The translations under genes and the position numbers were made by a program. Of a DNA stretch of 64,000 bases, positions 16,797-25,192 are shown piece by piece. The DNA comes from Variovorax sp. UMC13. GTDB lineage: Bacteria > Pseudomonadota > Gammaproteobacteria > Burkholderiales > Burkholderiaceae_C. The notes under the pieces are model-generated. The model made no database searches. It was not told where the DNA came from and saw nothing but the letters and a program-made list of their open reading frames with translations. Positions within the stretch are counted from its first letter, which is position 1, and every line of letters begins with the position of its first letter. The DNA is taken from NCBI RefSeq assembly GCF_014170375.1, contig NZ_LZZW01000035.1:43703-107702 (forward strand), in the 5' to 3' direction.

Positions 16797-17578
16797 CAGA
16801 GCTGCCCTAATTTCTGCAGCATCTGGTCGCTGGTCTGGATCGCCTTCGAGTTCATCTCGTAGGCGCGCTGGGTCTGGATCATCGACACCAGCTCCTGCAC
16901 CACGTTCACGTTCGAGGTCTCGAGGAAGCCCTGCATGATCGTGCCCAGGCCGTTGGTGCCGGCCGTGCCGCCGTTGGGCTGGCCCGAGGCCGCGGTCTCG
17001 GCGTAGAGGTTCTCGCCGCGCGGCTCCAGTCCGGCCGGATTCACGAAGTTGGCCAGCGCCAGCGTGCCGATGTTCTGCGGCGCCGCGCTGCCCGAGAGCG
17101 TGGCCGAGACCGTGCCGTCGTTGGCGATGCTCACGCTGACCGCGTTGGGCGGCACCGTGATGCCGTTGGCCACCGGCAGGCCGGACGAGGTGACCAGCCG
17201 GCCCTGCGCATCGACCTGGAACGAGCCGTCGCGCGTGTAGCCGATGGTGCCGTCGGGCTGCGTGACCTGGAAGAAGCCGTTGCCCTTGACCGCCACGTCG
17301 AGCTGGTTGTTGGTCTGCTGCATGCTGCCCTGCGTGAACGAGCGGCTGGTGGCCACCGTGCGCACGCCCAGGCCCAGCTGCAGGCCGGTGGGCAGCTGCG
17401 ACTGCTCGGTGCTGTTGGCGCCGACCTGGCGCAGGTTCTGGTACATCAGGTCCTCGAACACCGCATTGGCGCGCTTGAAGCCGGTGGTCGAGACGTTGGC
17501 CAGGTTGTGCGAGATGACGTCCAGCTGGGTCTGCTGGGCTTCCATGCCGGTCTTGGAGATCCAGAGCGAATTGATCAT
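16796..17578 (-). CDS. flgG: distal rod protein
   Basis: FlgG forms the distal rod, the drive-shaft segment next to the hook. The 260-residue length matches the family. The N terminus is MINSLWISKTGMEAQQTQLD followed by the rod signature NLANVSTTGFKRANAVFEDL. The C terminus has NVVQELVSMIQTQRAYEMNSKAI, the D0 helix. Lies between flgF (28-nt gap) and flgH in standard order. Confidence 0.98.
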   Translation of the reverse strand: MINSLWISKTGMEAQQTQLDVISHNLANVSTTGFKRANAVFEDLMYQNLRQVGANSTEQSQLPTGLQLGLGVRTVATSRSFTQGSMQQTNNQLDVAVKGNGFFQVTQPDGTIGYTRDGSFQVDAQGRLVTSSGLPVANGITVPPNAVSVSIANDGTVSATLSGSAAPQNIGTLALANFVNPAGLEPRGENLYAETAASGQPNGGTAGTNGLGTIMQGFLETSNVNVVQELVSMIQTQRAYEMNSKAIQTSDQMLQKLGQL

Positions 17579-17606
17579 GGCGTAGGGGTCCTGGGTGCGC
17601 GGGCGG

Positions 17607-18344
17607 TCAGCCCACGTTGAGCAATTGGGCGGCCGACTTGTCGGAGGTCTCGGCGGTCTGCAGCAGGCGCATCTGCTGCTCGAACTGGCGGGCCGCGGCG
17701 ATCATCCCGACCATGGTCTCGATCGGGTTCACGTTCGAGCCCTCGAGCGCGCCGGTCTCCAGGCGCGCGGTGGCGTCGGTGGCCAGCGGGTTGAGCGAGG
17801 CGGTGCGGAACAGGCCGTCCTCGCTGCGCACGAGCCGGTCTTCGGCGGTGGCGCTGGCGAGCTTGATGCGGCCGATGGTGGAGGAGGGCGTGCCCGGCGT
17901 CTGCGCGCTCACCGTGCCGTCGCTGCCCACCGAGATGTCGGCGCCCGGCGGCACGTCGATCGGCGCGCCGCCGTCGGACAGCACCATCAGGCCGCCGGTG
18001 GTGGTCAGCGTGCCCTCGGGCGAGATCTGGAAGGCGCCGGCGCGGGTGTAGGCCTCGGTGCCGTCGAGGCCCTGCACCGCGAACCAGGCGCTGCCCTGCG
18101 CCGCCATGTCGAGCGTGCGGCCGGTGCGCTGGATGGCGCCGGGCTTCTCGTCGTGGCCCGAGGTGGCTTCCAGCGCGAACACGCGCGTGGTCGCGCCGTC
18201 GCCGCGCAGCGGCACCGCGCGGAAGGTCGACAGCTCCGCGCGGAAACCCTGGGTCGATGCGTTCGCCAGGTTGTTGGCGAGCACGCTCTGCCGCTGGGCG
18301 GCCGCGCTGGCGCCGCTCATGGCGGTGTAGATCAGGTGGTCCAT
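17607..18344 (-). CDS. flgF: proximal rod protein FlgF
   Basis: FlgF is one of the four proximal rod proteins. The 245-residue product begins MDHLIYTAMSGASAAAQRQ and shows the NLANASTQGFRAELSTFRAV rod signature. A C-terminal helix with NPIETMVGMIAAARQFEQQM follows. It is 25 nt downstream of flgE. Length and ends match the family, so distinction from FlgG is clear. Confidence 0.97.
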   Translation of the reverse strand: MDHLIYTAMSGASAAAQRQSVLANNLANASTQGFRAELSTFRAVPLRGDGATTRVFALEATSGHDEKPGAIQRTGRTLDMAAQGSAWFAVQGLDGTEAYTRAGAFQISPEGTLTTTGGLMVLSDGGAPIDVPPGADISVGSDGTVSAQTPGTPSSTIGRIKLASATAEDRLVRSEDGLFRTASLNPLATDATARLETGALEGSNVNPIETMVGMIAAARQFEQQMRLLQTAETSDKSAAQLLNVG

Positions 18345-18369
18345 CGCGCGCTGTCCGTCTCGGCTGTGC

Positions 18370-19587
18370 TCAGCGCAGGTTCACCAGCGTGGACATCACC
18401 TGGTCCTGGGTCTTGATGGTCTGGGCGTTGGCCTGGTAGGCGCGCTGCGTGGTCATCATGTTGACCAGTTCGGCGGTGAGGTCGACGTTCGACTCTTCCA
18501 GCGCGCCGGAGCGCAGGTGGCCGAAGGTGCCTTCGCCCGGCGCGCCGCGCACCGGCTGGCCCGAGGCGAAGGTCTCGCTCCAGTAGCCCGAGCCCGTGGG
18601 CGCCAGGCCCTGGTCGTTGCGGAAGTTCACCAGCGCGAGCTGGCCGGCGGCCTGCGTCTGGCCGTTGGAGTAGGTGGCGGTGACGACGCCGTTGTCCTCG
18701 ATCTTCATGCCCACCAGCTGGCCCGCGGTGTAGCCGTTCTGCTGCAGGTCGGCCACCGAGAAGCGCGCGTTCACCTGCGTCATCTTGCTCAGGTCGAGCG
18801 AAGCGGTGAAGGTCTGCGACGGGTCGTTGGGCGAGACCAGCGTGAGGTTGGGGATGGTCGAGTTCGCGAGGTCCAGGCTGCCATCGGTCTTGAACTTGAG
18901 CTGGAAGGGCGTCGATGCCGAAGGCGCGCTGCCGTTGATGCTGGTGTAGACGTTCCACTCGTTGTTGGCCGTCTTCTGGAAGTACAGGCCCACCGGCACT
19001 TCCAGGCCTTGCGAATCGAAGGCCGTGAGCGAGGTGCCGTAGGTGGTGAGCGGCGTCGGCGGCGTGGCGGTGGAGGCGACCACGGCCGCGGCGTCGAGCG
19101 TGATCTCGGCCATCATCGAACTCGTCTGCTTGGCCGGGATCGGCGTGCCGGTGGGCAGGCGTAGCGGCTGCACGTCGAAGCTCTGGCGCACGCCGTTGGC
19201 GTTGGTCGGGTAGCCCATCAGCGCGGCGCCGCTGTTGGTGATGATGTTGCCTTCCTTGTCCAGCTTGAAGTTGCCGGCGCGGGTATAGGCGGTGGTGCCG
19301 TCGTTGTTGCGCACCTGGAAGAAGCCGCCGCCGTTGATGGCCACGTCGAGGTCGTTGCCCGTGATGCTCAGAGTGCCCTGCGAGAACTGCTGCGTCACCG
19401 CGCCCACCGACACGCCGAGGCCGACGTTGGTGCCGCCCAGGCTGCCGGCCGAGCTCGCGTAGATCTCGGAGAACTCGGCGCGCGAGGACTTCATGCCCGT
19501 GGTGCCGGCGTTGGCGATGTTGTGCCCGATCACGTCGAGGCTGCGGCTGGCCGCGTTCAGACCGGAAAGCGCTTGCTGAAAGCTCAT
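18370..19587 (-). CDS. flgE: flagellar hook protein
   Basis: FlgE polymerises into the universal-joint hook. At 405 residues it is close to the E. coli length. It has MSFQQALSGLNAASRSLDVI with the NIANAGTTGMKSSRAEFSEI signature at the N terminus and the C-terminal NVDLTAELVNMMTTQRAYQA block. Its middle holds the variable surface domains. Hook length is expected to be set by the FliK ruler encoded at 41358. Confidence 0.97.
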   Translation of the reverse strand: MSFQQALSGLNAASRSLDVIGHNIANAGTTGMKSSRAEFSEIYASSAGSLGGTNVGLGVSVGAVTQQFSQGTLSITGNDLDVAINGGGFFQVRNNDGTTAYTRAGNFKLDKEGNIITNSGAALMGYPTNANGVRQSFDVQPLRLPTGTPIPAKQTSSMMAEITLDAAAVVASTATPPTPLTTYGTSLTAFDSQGLEVPVGLYFQKTANNEWNVYTSINGSAPSASTPFQLKFKTDGSLDLANSTIPNLTLVSPNDPSQTFTASLDLSKMTQVNARFSVADLQQNGYTAGQLVGMKIEDNGVVTATYSNGQTQAAGQLALVNFRNDQGLAPTGSGYWSETFASGQPVRGAPGEGTFGHLRSGALEESNVDLTAELVNMMTTQRAYQANAQTIKTQDQVMSTLVNLR

Positions 19588-19618
19588 GAGGAATGCTCCT
19601 GGAAATGAAGGGGCGCGT

Positions 19619-20296
19619 TCAGAGGACCGAACGCACGCTGGCGTACGGCTTGACGCCAGCCGCGAGCAGGGTGAGGGTGAGGCCGTCGGTGCCGCTGCCG
19701 ACCGCGACCACCTTGTCGTGCATCAGCGGGGTGGCCTCGACGGTGGCCGAGCCGTTGGTGGCCACGACCTTGAAGTTGAGCTCGGTGTCTTCGGGGTACT
19801 TGCTGGCATCGACGCTGAAGCCGTGCTGGCCGGCCTCGAGCGCGCCCAGCGAGAGCGTGTCGATCACCTTGCCGCCCGGCGTGAGCACCTGCACCTCGAC
19901 CTTGCTGGCCTTGCCCGCGAGTTCGATGGCGCCGATGCCGGTCTTGCCTTCGCTGTCGAAGGCCAGCTTGTTGCCTTCGATGAGCACGCCGTGGCCGACC
20001 AGGTTGCCGGCCTGCAGCACCTGCATCGCGCCCATCTGCGTGGACATGCTCTTCATCGTGTCGTTGAGCTGCTGAATGCCGGTGACCGTGTTGATCTGCG
20101 CGATCTGCGAGGTCATCTGCGCGTTGTCCATCGGGTTCATCGGGTCCTGGTTGCTCAGCTGCGCGACCAGCAGCTTGAGGAAACGGTCCTGGGCCTCGGT
20201 CGAGCCGGTGGTGGTCAGCGACGAACCGTCGGCGCTGCTCGTGGGCTTGTAGGTGGCGGTGCCGGCGAGGCCGGAAGTGGCGGTGGTGGCGGTCAT
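19619..20296 (-). CDS. flgD: hook-cap scaffolding protein
   Basis: FlgD caps the growing hook and is discarded when FlgK arrives. The 225-residue product has the N-terminal export and polymerisation part with DRFLKLLVAQLSNQDPMNPM (about residues 38-57) and a C-terminal FlgD Ig-like/TUDOR part. It lies between flgC (7-nt gap) and flgE. The N-terminal 30 residues are Thr/Ser-rich and disordered, as in relatives. Confidence 0.96.
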   Translation of the reverse strand: MTATTATSGLAGTATYKPTSSADGSSLTTTGSTEAQDRFLKLLVAQLSNQDPMNPMDNAQMTSQIAQINTVTGIQQLNDTMKSMSTQMGAMQVLQAGNLVGHGVLIEGNKLAFDSEGKTGIGAIELAGKASKVEVQVLTPGGKVIDTLSLGALEAGQHGFSVDASKYPEDTELNFKVVATNGSATVEATPLMHDKVVAVGSGTDGLTLTLLAAGVKPYASVRSVL

Positions 20297-20303
20297 GGGG
20301 TGC

Positions 20304-20708
20304 TCACTGGCCGATCTGCAGCGTCTTGAGCAGCAGCGTCTTCGCCGTGTTCATGACTTCGACGTTGTTCTGGTACGAGCGCGAGGCGGAGATCATGTTG
20401 ACCATCTCCTCCACCGCGTTCACGTTGGAGTGCGTCACGTAGCCCTGGGCATCGGCCATCGGATTGACCGGGTCGTGCACCTTGCGCCCCGGGGCCTGGT
20501 TCTCGGTGACCGCGTCGACGCGCACGCCGGGGGCGTTGTCCGCGCCCATGGCCACGGTCTGGAACACCACCTGGCGCGCCTTGTAGGGCTGGCCGTCGGG
20601 GCCGGCCACCGCATCGGCGTTGGCCAGGTTGCTGGCCACCACGTTGAGGCGCTGCGATTGCGCGCTCACCGCGCTGCCCGAAATTCCGAAGATGGAGAAC
20701 ATCGACAT
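20304..20708 (-). CDS. flgC: proximal rod protein FlgC
   Basis: FlgC is a proximal rod protein. ATG 20708 gives 134 residues, the family length, beginning MSMFSIFGISGSAVSAQSQR, with NLANADAVAGPDGQPYKAR as the rod signature and NVNAVEEMVNMISASRSYQN at the C terminus. An earlier ATG at 20714 overlaps the flgB stop as ATGA and would add two residues, so coupling to flgB is likely either way. Confidence 0.96.
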   Translation of the reverse strand: MSMFSIFGISGSAVSAQSQRLNVVASNLANADAVAGPDGQPYKARQVVFQTVAMGADNAPGVRVDAVTENQAPGRKVHDPVNPMADAQGYVTHSNVNAVEEMVNMISASRSYQNNVEVMNTAKTLLLKTLQIGQ

Positions 20709-20710
20709 GG

Positions 20711-21148
20711 TCATTGGCCCTGGATGGCCGCGAGCATCGTCTTGCCGTGGCCGTTGATGAAGCGCAGCGTGGCTTCGTAGCGCACCGCGTTGTCGGCGAA
20801 GGCGGCGCGTTCGCGGTCGAGGTCCACGCTGTTGCCGTCCATCGTGGGCTGGGTCTGCACCGTGTAGTCGCGCGGCAGGCTGCTGCCGCCGAGCGCGGCG
20901 CTGCTGCCCGGGTTGGCGCCCAGCGGGATGTGGCGCGCGTCGCTGCGGCCGCTGGCCAGGGCCGGGCCGGCCACACCGGCCGTGCTGCCGGTGGCGTCCT
21001 TGAGCGCATCCGCAAAGGCGAAGTCGCGTGCCGCGTAGCCGGGCGTGTCGGCGTTGGCGATGTTGCCGGCGATGGCACGCTGGCGTTCGGCGCGCAGCAC
21101 CAGGGCCTTCGAATGGAAGTCCAGCGTGTTCGTCAGTTTGTCCAGCAT
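20711..21148 (-). CDS. flgB: proximal rod protein FlgB
   Basis: FlgB is the proximal rod protein nearest the MS ring and FliE. The 145-residue product begins MLDKLTNTLDFHSKALVLRA and has the NIANADTPGYAARDFAF rod signature. First gene of the large minus-strand flg operon, divergent from flgA with about 210 bp between them. No sigma28 or FlhDC site could be recognised with confidence in that space. Confidence 0.97.
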   Translation of the reverse strand: MLDKLTNTLDFHSKALVLRAERQRAIAGNIANADTPGYAARDFAFADALKDATGSTAGVAGPALASGRSDARHIPLGANPGSSAALGGSSLPRDYTVQTQPTMDGNSVDLDRERAAFADNAVRYEATLRFINGHGKTMLAAIQGQ

Positions 21149-21358
21149 GTGTGGGTCCTCGCAATCGCACAGGGCCCAGTCCGGGCCGTGCGGAAATTGT
21201 GAAAGCGCGGGCCGTGCGGGAAGGGCCGAGAAAAGGGGGGATTCGCGGCCTGTTCCCGGCTTAGTCCGGCGCCGCTCTGCCTACAGTTGCCTGCACCTTC
21301 GATCCACCGTTGCCTGTCCATCGTCTTCCCTGACGACGGCCGTGCCGGGAGCCCTTCC

Positions 21359-22120
21359 ATGCCTTTGTCCTCGCCTTCCATTTCCTCGCTGCGCGCGCGC
21401 GTGCAGTGCGGCCTGCTGGCGGCCGCGCTGTGCATCGCGCTGCCCGCCGCGGCCCAGCAGGCGCCCTCGGACGGCGCGCTCGTCGGCCCCGAGTTCGTGG
21501 CCAGCACCCAGCACTGGCTGGACGAGGCCGTGGCCAAGGCGCAGGCCGGCAACCCTGCGCCGCTGCGCATGGAAGTGAGCATTGGCTCGCTCGATTCACG
21601 GCTGCGGCTCGCGCCGTGCTCGCGCGTCGAGCCCTATGTGCCGGTGGGCGTGCGGCTCTGGGGCCGCGGCCGGTTGGGCCTGCGCTGCGTCGAGGGCGGC
21701 GGCCGCTGGAACGTGTTCCTGCCGCTGACCGTCAAGGCCTTCGGCCCGGCCTGGGTGCTGCGCGACAACGTGCTGGCCGGCGCGGTGCTGACCGAGGCCG
21801 ATGCCGTCGAGGAGGAAGTCGACTGGGCCGCCGAGCTCTCGCCCGTGGTGGCCGATCCGGCCCAGTGGGTCGGCACGGTCGCCAGCCGCGCGCTGGTCGC
21901 GGGCCAGCCGATCCGCCAGTCGATGGTCAAGGCCGCGCAGGCCTTCCAGGCCGGCTCCCAGGTGCGGGTGGTGGCGCAGGGGCCCGGTTTCGAGATCAGT
22001 TCCGACGCCCAGGCGCTGGCCGCCGGCGTGGTCGGCCAGCCGGTGCGCGTGCGCATGGAGAATGGCCGCATCACGCAGGGCGTGGTGCTGGACACGCGCA
22101 CCGTGCGGCTGGCCATGTAG
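21359..22120 (+). CDS. flgA: P-ring assembly chaperone FlgA
   Basis: FlgA is a periplasmic chaperone for FlgI polymerisation. From ATG 21359 the product is 253 residues with a signal peptide (basic start, LLAAALCIALPAAAQQ). The mature part contains the SAF-type domain, with VLAGAVLTEADAVEEEVDW and the C-terminal GQPVRVRMENGRITQGVVL typical of FlgA. The frame is open to 21287 but the upstream part lacks a signal peptide, so the shorter start was chosen. Stands alone on the plus strand, divergent from flgB. Confidence 0.93.
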   Translation: MPLSSPSISSLRARVQCGLLAAALCIALPAAAQQAPSDGALVGPEFVASTQHWLDEAVAKAQAGNPAPLRMEVSIGSLDSRLRLAPCSRVEPYVPVGVRLWGRGRLGLRCVEGGGRWNVFLPLTVKAFGPAWVLRDNVLAGAVLTEADAVEEEVDWAAELSPVVADPAQWVGTVASRALVAGQPIRQSMVKAAQAFQAGSQVRVVAQGPGFEISSDAQALAAGVVGQPVRVRMENGRITQGVVLDTRTVRLAM

Positions 22121-22154
22121 GGCCATCTTTACAAAAGACCGCCGCAAAAAGAAT

Positions 22155-22181
22155 TCAAGTTTCCATCCGCCCCGCCGAAAC
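22155..22181 (+). promoter_or_regulatory. sigma28 (FliA) promoter of flgM
   Basis: TCAAGTTT (22155-22162), an 11-bp spacer, then GCCGAAAC (22174-22181). Both boxes and the spacing match the known FliA consensus (TAAAGTTT-N11-GCCGATAA) closely. It is 41 bp before flgM, so flgM-flgN can be boosted as a class III unit beside read-through from flgA. Confidence 0.85.
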
Positions 22182-22222
22182 CCATGGAACGACCCCGACG
22201 AATGGGGTCACTGGAGTCAGCG

Positions 22223-22522
22223 ATGAAGATCAATCCACTGAACGATGCCGCGCTGGCGGCAGCCGCCCTCGGCGCCGCCCGGCCCGAGCGCTCGGCCGCA
22301 GGCGTGGGCACCCAGGGCGCCACCGGCGCGGGCGTGCCCGTCACCGTGTCGGCCGCCGCGCGTTCGCTGGAAGTGACTTCCGCCGGCAGCGGGATCGACG
22401 AAGCCAAGGTGGCGGCCGTCAAGGCGGCCATCGCCAACGGCAGCTTCACCGTGAACCCCGGTGCCATCGCCGACAAGCTCCTGGCCAATGCCCAGGAAGT
22501 CCTGAGCCGCACCCGGAACTGA
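22223..22522 (+). CDS. flgM: anti-sigma28 factor FlgM
   Basis: FlgM binds FliA until the hook is complete, then is exported, which releases sigma28. ATG 22223 gives 99 residues starting MKINPLNDAALAAAAL. The C-terminal half has the FliA-binding pattern with DEAKVAAVKAAIANGSF and ADKLLANAQEVL. An in-frame ATG at 22184 lies almost on the sigma28 promoter and would add a non-homologous tail. Overlapping control by FlhDC (from flgA) and FliA is likely. Confidence 0.93.
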   Translation: MKINPLNDAALAAAALGAARPERSAAGVGTQGATGAGVPVTVSAAARSLEVTSAGSGIDEAKVAAVKAAIANGSFTVNPGAIADKLLANAQEVLSRTRN

Positions 22523-22524
22523 AC

Positions 22525-22881
22525 ATGCCCGACACCCGTGAATCCGTGGAACTGCTGCTGAGCGACGTCGAGCAGCAGCTCGACGCCGTCGATGCCGCGC
22601 TGCTCGACAGCGATCCTTCGCGCATGGGCGAGCTCTGCGCCGGCGTGCGCCGCGCGGCGATCGCCTTCTCGGGCGCGCTGCAGGCCGCGCTCTCGGCCGA
22701 GGCCTTCGACACCGGCTTCCGCGGCCGCATCGAGGCCGTGGCCCGCCGCCTGGCGCTGCAGCGCGAGGGCCTGGCCCGGCGCAGCGCGTCGGTCGATCGC
22801 CTGTTGGCCTCGCTGGTGCGTCCGGCGCCCAGCCCCACCTATTCGATGCCCAACGCGCGAGGCATGGCACTGGGCCACTGA
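22525..22881 (+). CDS. flgN: FlgN-like export chaperone
   Basis: FlgN keeps FlgK and FlgL unfolded for export. The 118-residue product, read from ATG 22525 two nt after flgM, is helical and rich in Ala, Arg and Leu, with SVELLLSDVEQQLDAVDAAL at its start. The match to FlgN is weak on sequence and rests mostly on position after flgM and on size. An unrelated small helical protein cannot be excluded. Confidence 0.7.
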   Translation: MPDTRESVELLLSDVEQQLDAVDAALLDSDPSRMGELCAGVRRAAIAFSGALQAALSAEAFDTGFRGRIEAVARRLALQREGLARRSASVDRLLASLVRPAPSPTYSMPNARGMALGH

Positions 22882-22931
22882 ACGCAGCGACGATCTTCCG
22901 ATCGTCGTCCGAAGGCCTCGCCCCAGTGCTT

Positions 22932-23684
22932 TCAGTGTGATCGCATCTTGGCGCGCAGCCGTGCGATCGACTGGCTGTGCAGCTGGCACACGCGTGATTC
23001 GGTCACGCCCAGCACCGCCGCGATCTCCTTGAGGTTCATGTCCTGCTCGTAGTACATGCCCATGATGAAGCGCTCGCGCTCGGGCAGGGCCTCGATGGCC
23101 GCCACCAGCGCGGCGCGCAGGCGCTGGTCCTTGAGCAGGCTCAGCGGATCGGCCTCGGCGTCGGCCACGTTGGCGTGGCGTTCGAGAAAGCCTTCGTCGT
23201 CGCCGTCGGTGCCGCCGCCCATGTCCTCCAGGTACACCAGCTGCGTGCCGCGCACCCGCCCCAGCAGCGACTGGTAGTCGGCCAGCGGCATCTTGAGTTC
23301 GGCCGCGATCTCGGACTCGACCGGCGCGCGGCCCAGCCGGTGTTCGAGCCGGTGCACCGCCTTCTCGATGTCCTTCTGGCTCTTGCGCGAGCCGCGTGAG
23401 AGCCAGTCGCCTTCGCGCAGCTCATCGAGCATCGCACCGCGGATACGCTGCGTGGCGAAGGTCTCGAACTGCACGCCCTGGCTGGCCTCGTAGCGCGAGA
23501 GCGCATCGGCCAGCCCGATCATGCCGACCTGGATCAGGTCGTCGACCTCCACGTTGGGTGGCAGCTTGGCGATCATGTGATGCGCCAGCCGCTGCACCAG
23601 CGGCACGTATTGCTTGATCAGCGCATCCCGGTCGAGATGGCCGCGTGGTGTGTACATCTGTGCAGAGAAAGTGGCTGCATGCAT
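22932..23684 (-). CDS. fliA: flagellar sigma factor sigma28
   Basis: FliA directs RNA polymerase to class III flagellar promoters such as that before flgM. The product is 250 residues from ATG 23684; a later ATG at 23657 gives a start closer to E. coli FliA. Sigma region 2 is visible as VDDLIQVGMIGLADALSRYE and ATQRIRGAMLDELREGDWL; region 4 carries MNLKEIAAVLGVTESRVCQL. It lies 27 nt after flhF, with no flhG between them. Confidence 0.97.
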   Translation of the reverse strand: MHAATFSAQMYTPRGHLDRDALIKQYVPLVQRLAHHMIAKLPPNVEVDDLIQVGMIGLADALSRYEASQGVQFETFATQRIRGAMLDELREGDWLSRGSRKSQKDIEKAVHRLEHRLGRAPVESEIAAELKMPLADYQSLLGRVRGTQLVYLEDMGGGTDGDDEGFLERHANVADAEADPLSLLKDQRLRAALVAAIEALPERERFIMGMYYEQDMNLKEIAAVLGVTESRVCQLHSQSIARLRAKMRSH

Positions 23685-23711
23685 GGTCGGTTCAGCTCCG
23701 GGCCGCGGGCC

Positions 23712-25106
23712 TCACACGGCGCATGCGGCAGGCGAGAAGAAGAAGTCCATGTCGGCGGTGCGCGGGTCGAAGGGCGAGCGCTGCGCCGCGCGCATCGAGC
23801 TGCGCACCAGCGCCTCGGCGTCGGGCGCCTGCCAGTCCTCGGGAATGCGCTGGCCGTCGCCCACGCCGCGCAGCTGGAACTGGTGGCGGATCAGCACGTC
23901 GAGTGCCGGGCCGAGCTTGGAGGCCTCGTCGATCTTGGTCAGCACGGCCTGCTGCGTGCCGCCCGGCTTGAAGGCGGTCGCGATGTCGTCGAGCGTGTCG
24001 CCGTGCGCGCCGGCGTTGAGCACCAGCACGCGCTGGATCGCGGGCAGGTCCAGCAGGTCGAGCAGCTCGCGGCGGCGCAGGTCGCGCGGCGCGATGCCGG
24101 CCGTGTCGATCAGCACCAGGCGCTTGCCCGACAACAGGCCCAGCATCTCCTGCAGTGCGGCGCGGTCGTGCGCGAGGTGCGCCACCACGCCCAGGCCGCG
24201 GCCATAGGCGCGCAACTGTTCGTGCGCGCCGGCGCGGTGGGTGTCGAGCGTGATCAGGCCCACGCTGCTGGTGCCGTGCTGGCGTGCGCACTGCGCCGCC
24301 AGCTTGGCGATGGTGGTGGTCTTGCCGACGCCGGTGGCGCCGATCAGCGCGAACACGCCGCCTTCCTCGGGAATCGTCGGCGCATCGGCCACGATGGGCA
24401 GCATGCGCTGCAGCGCGTCCATCACCGCGCGCACCGTGTCGCCGACGTCGATGCCGCAGGCAATGGGCTCGAGCACCGAGCGGGCGAGCGTGGGCGAGTA
24501 GCCCGCGCGCACCAGCTTGAGCATCAGGTTGGAGTGGATCGGGTCCTGCCGCGCCTGGCCCAGCCAGGCCAGCGTATTGAAGCGCTCCTCCATCAGACGC
24601 TTGAGGCTGTCGAGCTCGTCGAGCACGACACGCGACGTGTCGGGGGCCGCCGGTGCGGCGACGGGCGCGGCGGGCGCTTCGATCGGTGCCGGCACCGCAA
24701 CGGCCAGCGGCGCGGCGACGGCGGCACGCGGCGCGGGCAAGGGCCTGTCTTCGCGCGGCACGGCGGCCGGCGCCGGCTGGCCGTGCTGGCGGCGCAGCAT
24801 GCGCTCGCGCACATAGTCCTGGAAGGACAGCGTGCTCATCGCCAGCTGTTCGACGTCGGCCTGCACGCCGTCTTCCGCCACCGGCGTCGGCGCGGCCTCG
24901 GCCGTGGCCGCGGCTTCGGCCACCGGGGCCTCGATGGGCGTCTCCAGCGGTGCCAGCGCCTCTTCGGTCGCGGCCATCACCTCGACGCCGGTCGGCACCT
25001 GGCGGTTCGACAGGATCAGCGTCGCGTCGCCGAAGGCGGCGCGTGCCAGGGCCAGGGCCTCGCGGGCGGTCGGGGCGTGGAAGCGCTGGATGTTCATGCG
25101 GCTCAT
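23712..25106 (-). CDS. flhF: flagellar SRP-type GTPase FlhF
   Basis: FlhF is an SRP-family GTPase that helps place or start flagella. ATG 25106 has a GGAGG site 8 nt upstream and gives 464 residues: a B domain with low-complexity Ala/Pro linker (about 60-180), the N domain, and a GTPase domain with P-loop GATGVGKTTTIAKLA, DTHRAG, DTAGI and TKIDEASKLG motifs. The frame is open to 25196 without a better start. It follows flhA by 86 nt and precedes fliA; flhG, its usual partner, is missing. Confidence 0.95.
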   Translation of the reverse strand: MSRMNIQRFHAPTAREALALARAAFGDATLILSNRQVPTGVEVMAATEEALAPLETPIEAPVAEAAATAEAAPTPVAEDGVQADVEQLAMSTLSFQDYVRERMLRRQHGQPAPAAVPREDRPLPAPRAAVAAPLAVAVPAPIEAPAAPVAAPAAPDTSRVVLDELDSLKRLMEERFNTLAWLGQARQDPIHSNLMLKLVRAGYSPTLARSVLEPIACGIDVGDTVRAVMDALQRMLPIVADAPTIPEEGGVFALIGATGVGKTTTIAKLAAQCARQHGTSSVGLITLDTHRAGAHEQLRAYGRGLGVVAHLAHDRAALQEMLGLLSGKRLVLIDTAGIAPRDLRRRELLDLLDLPAIQRVLVLNAGAHGDTLDDIATAFKPGGTQQAVLTKIDEASKLGPALDVLIRHQFQLRGVGDGQRIPEDWQAPDAEALVRSSMRAAQRSPFDPRTADMDFFFSPAACAV

Positions 25107-25192
25107 GGATGGGTCCTCCGTGCGGCGTGTTGCGGCGCCAGCGGTCTGCAAAGGTGGGGTGTCGGTGCGATCGGGTGTGGTGTCCATGGCGG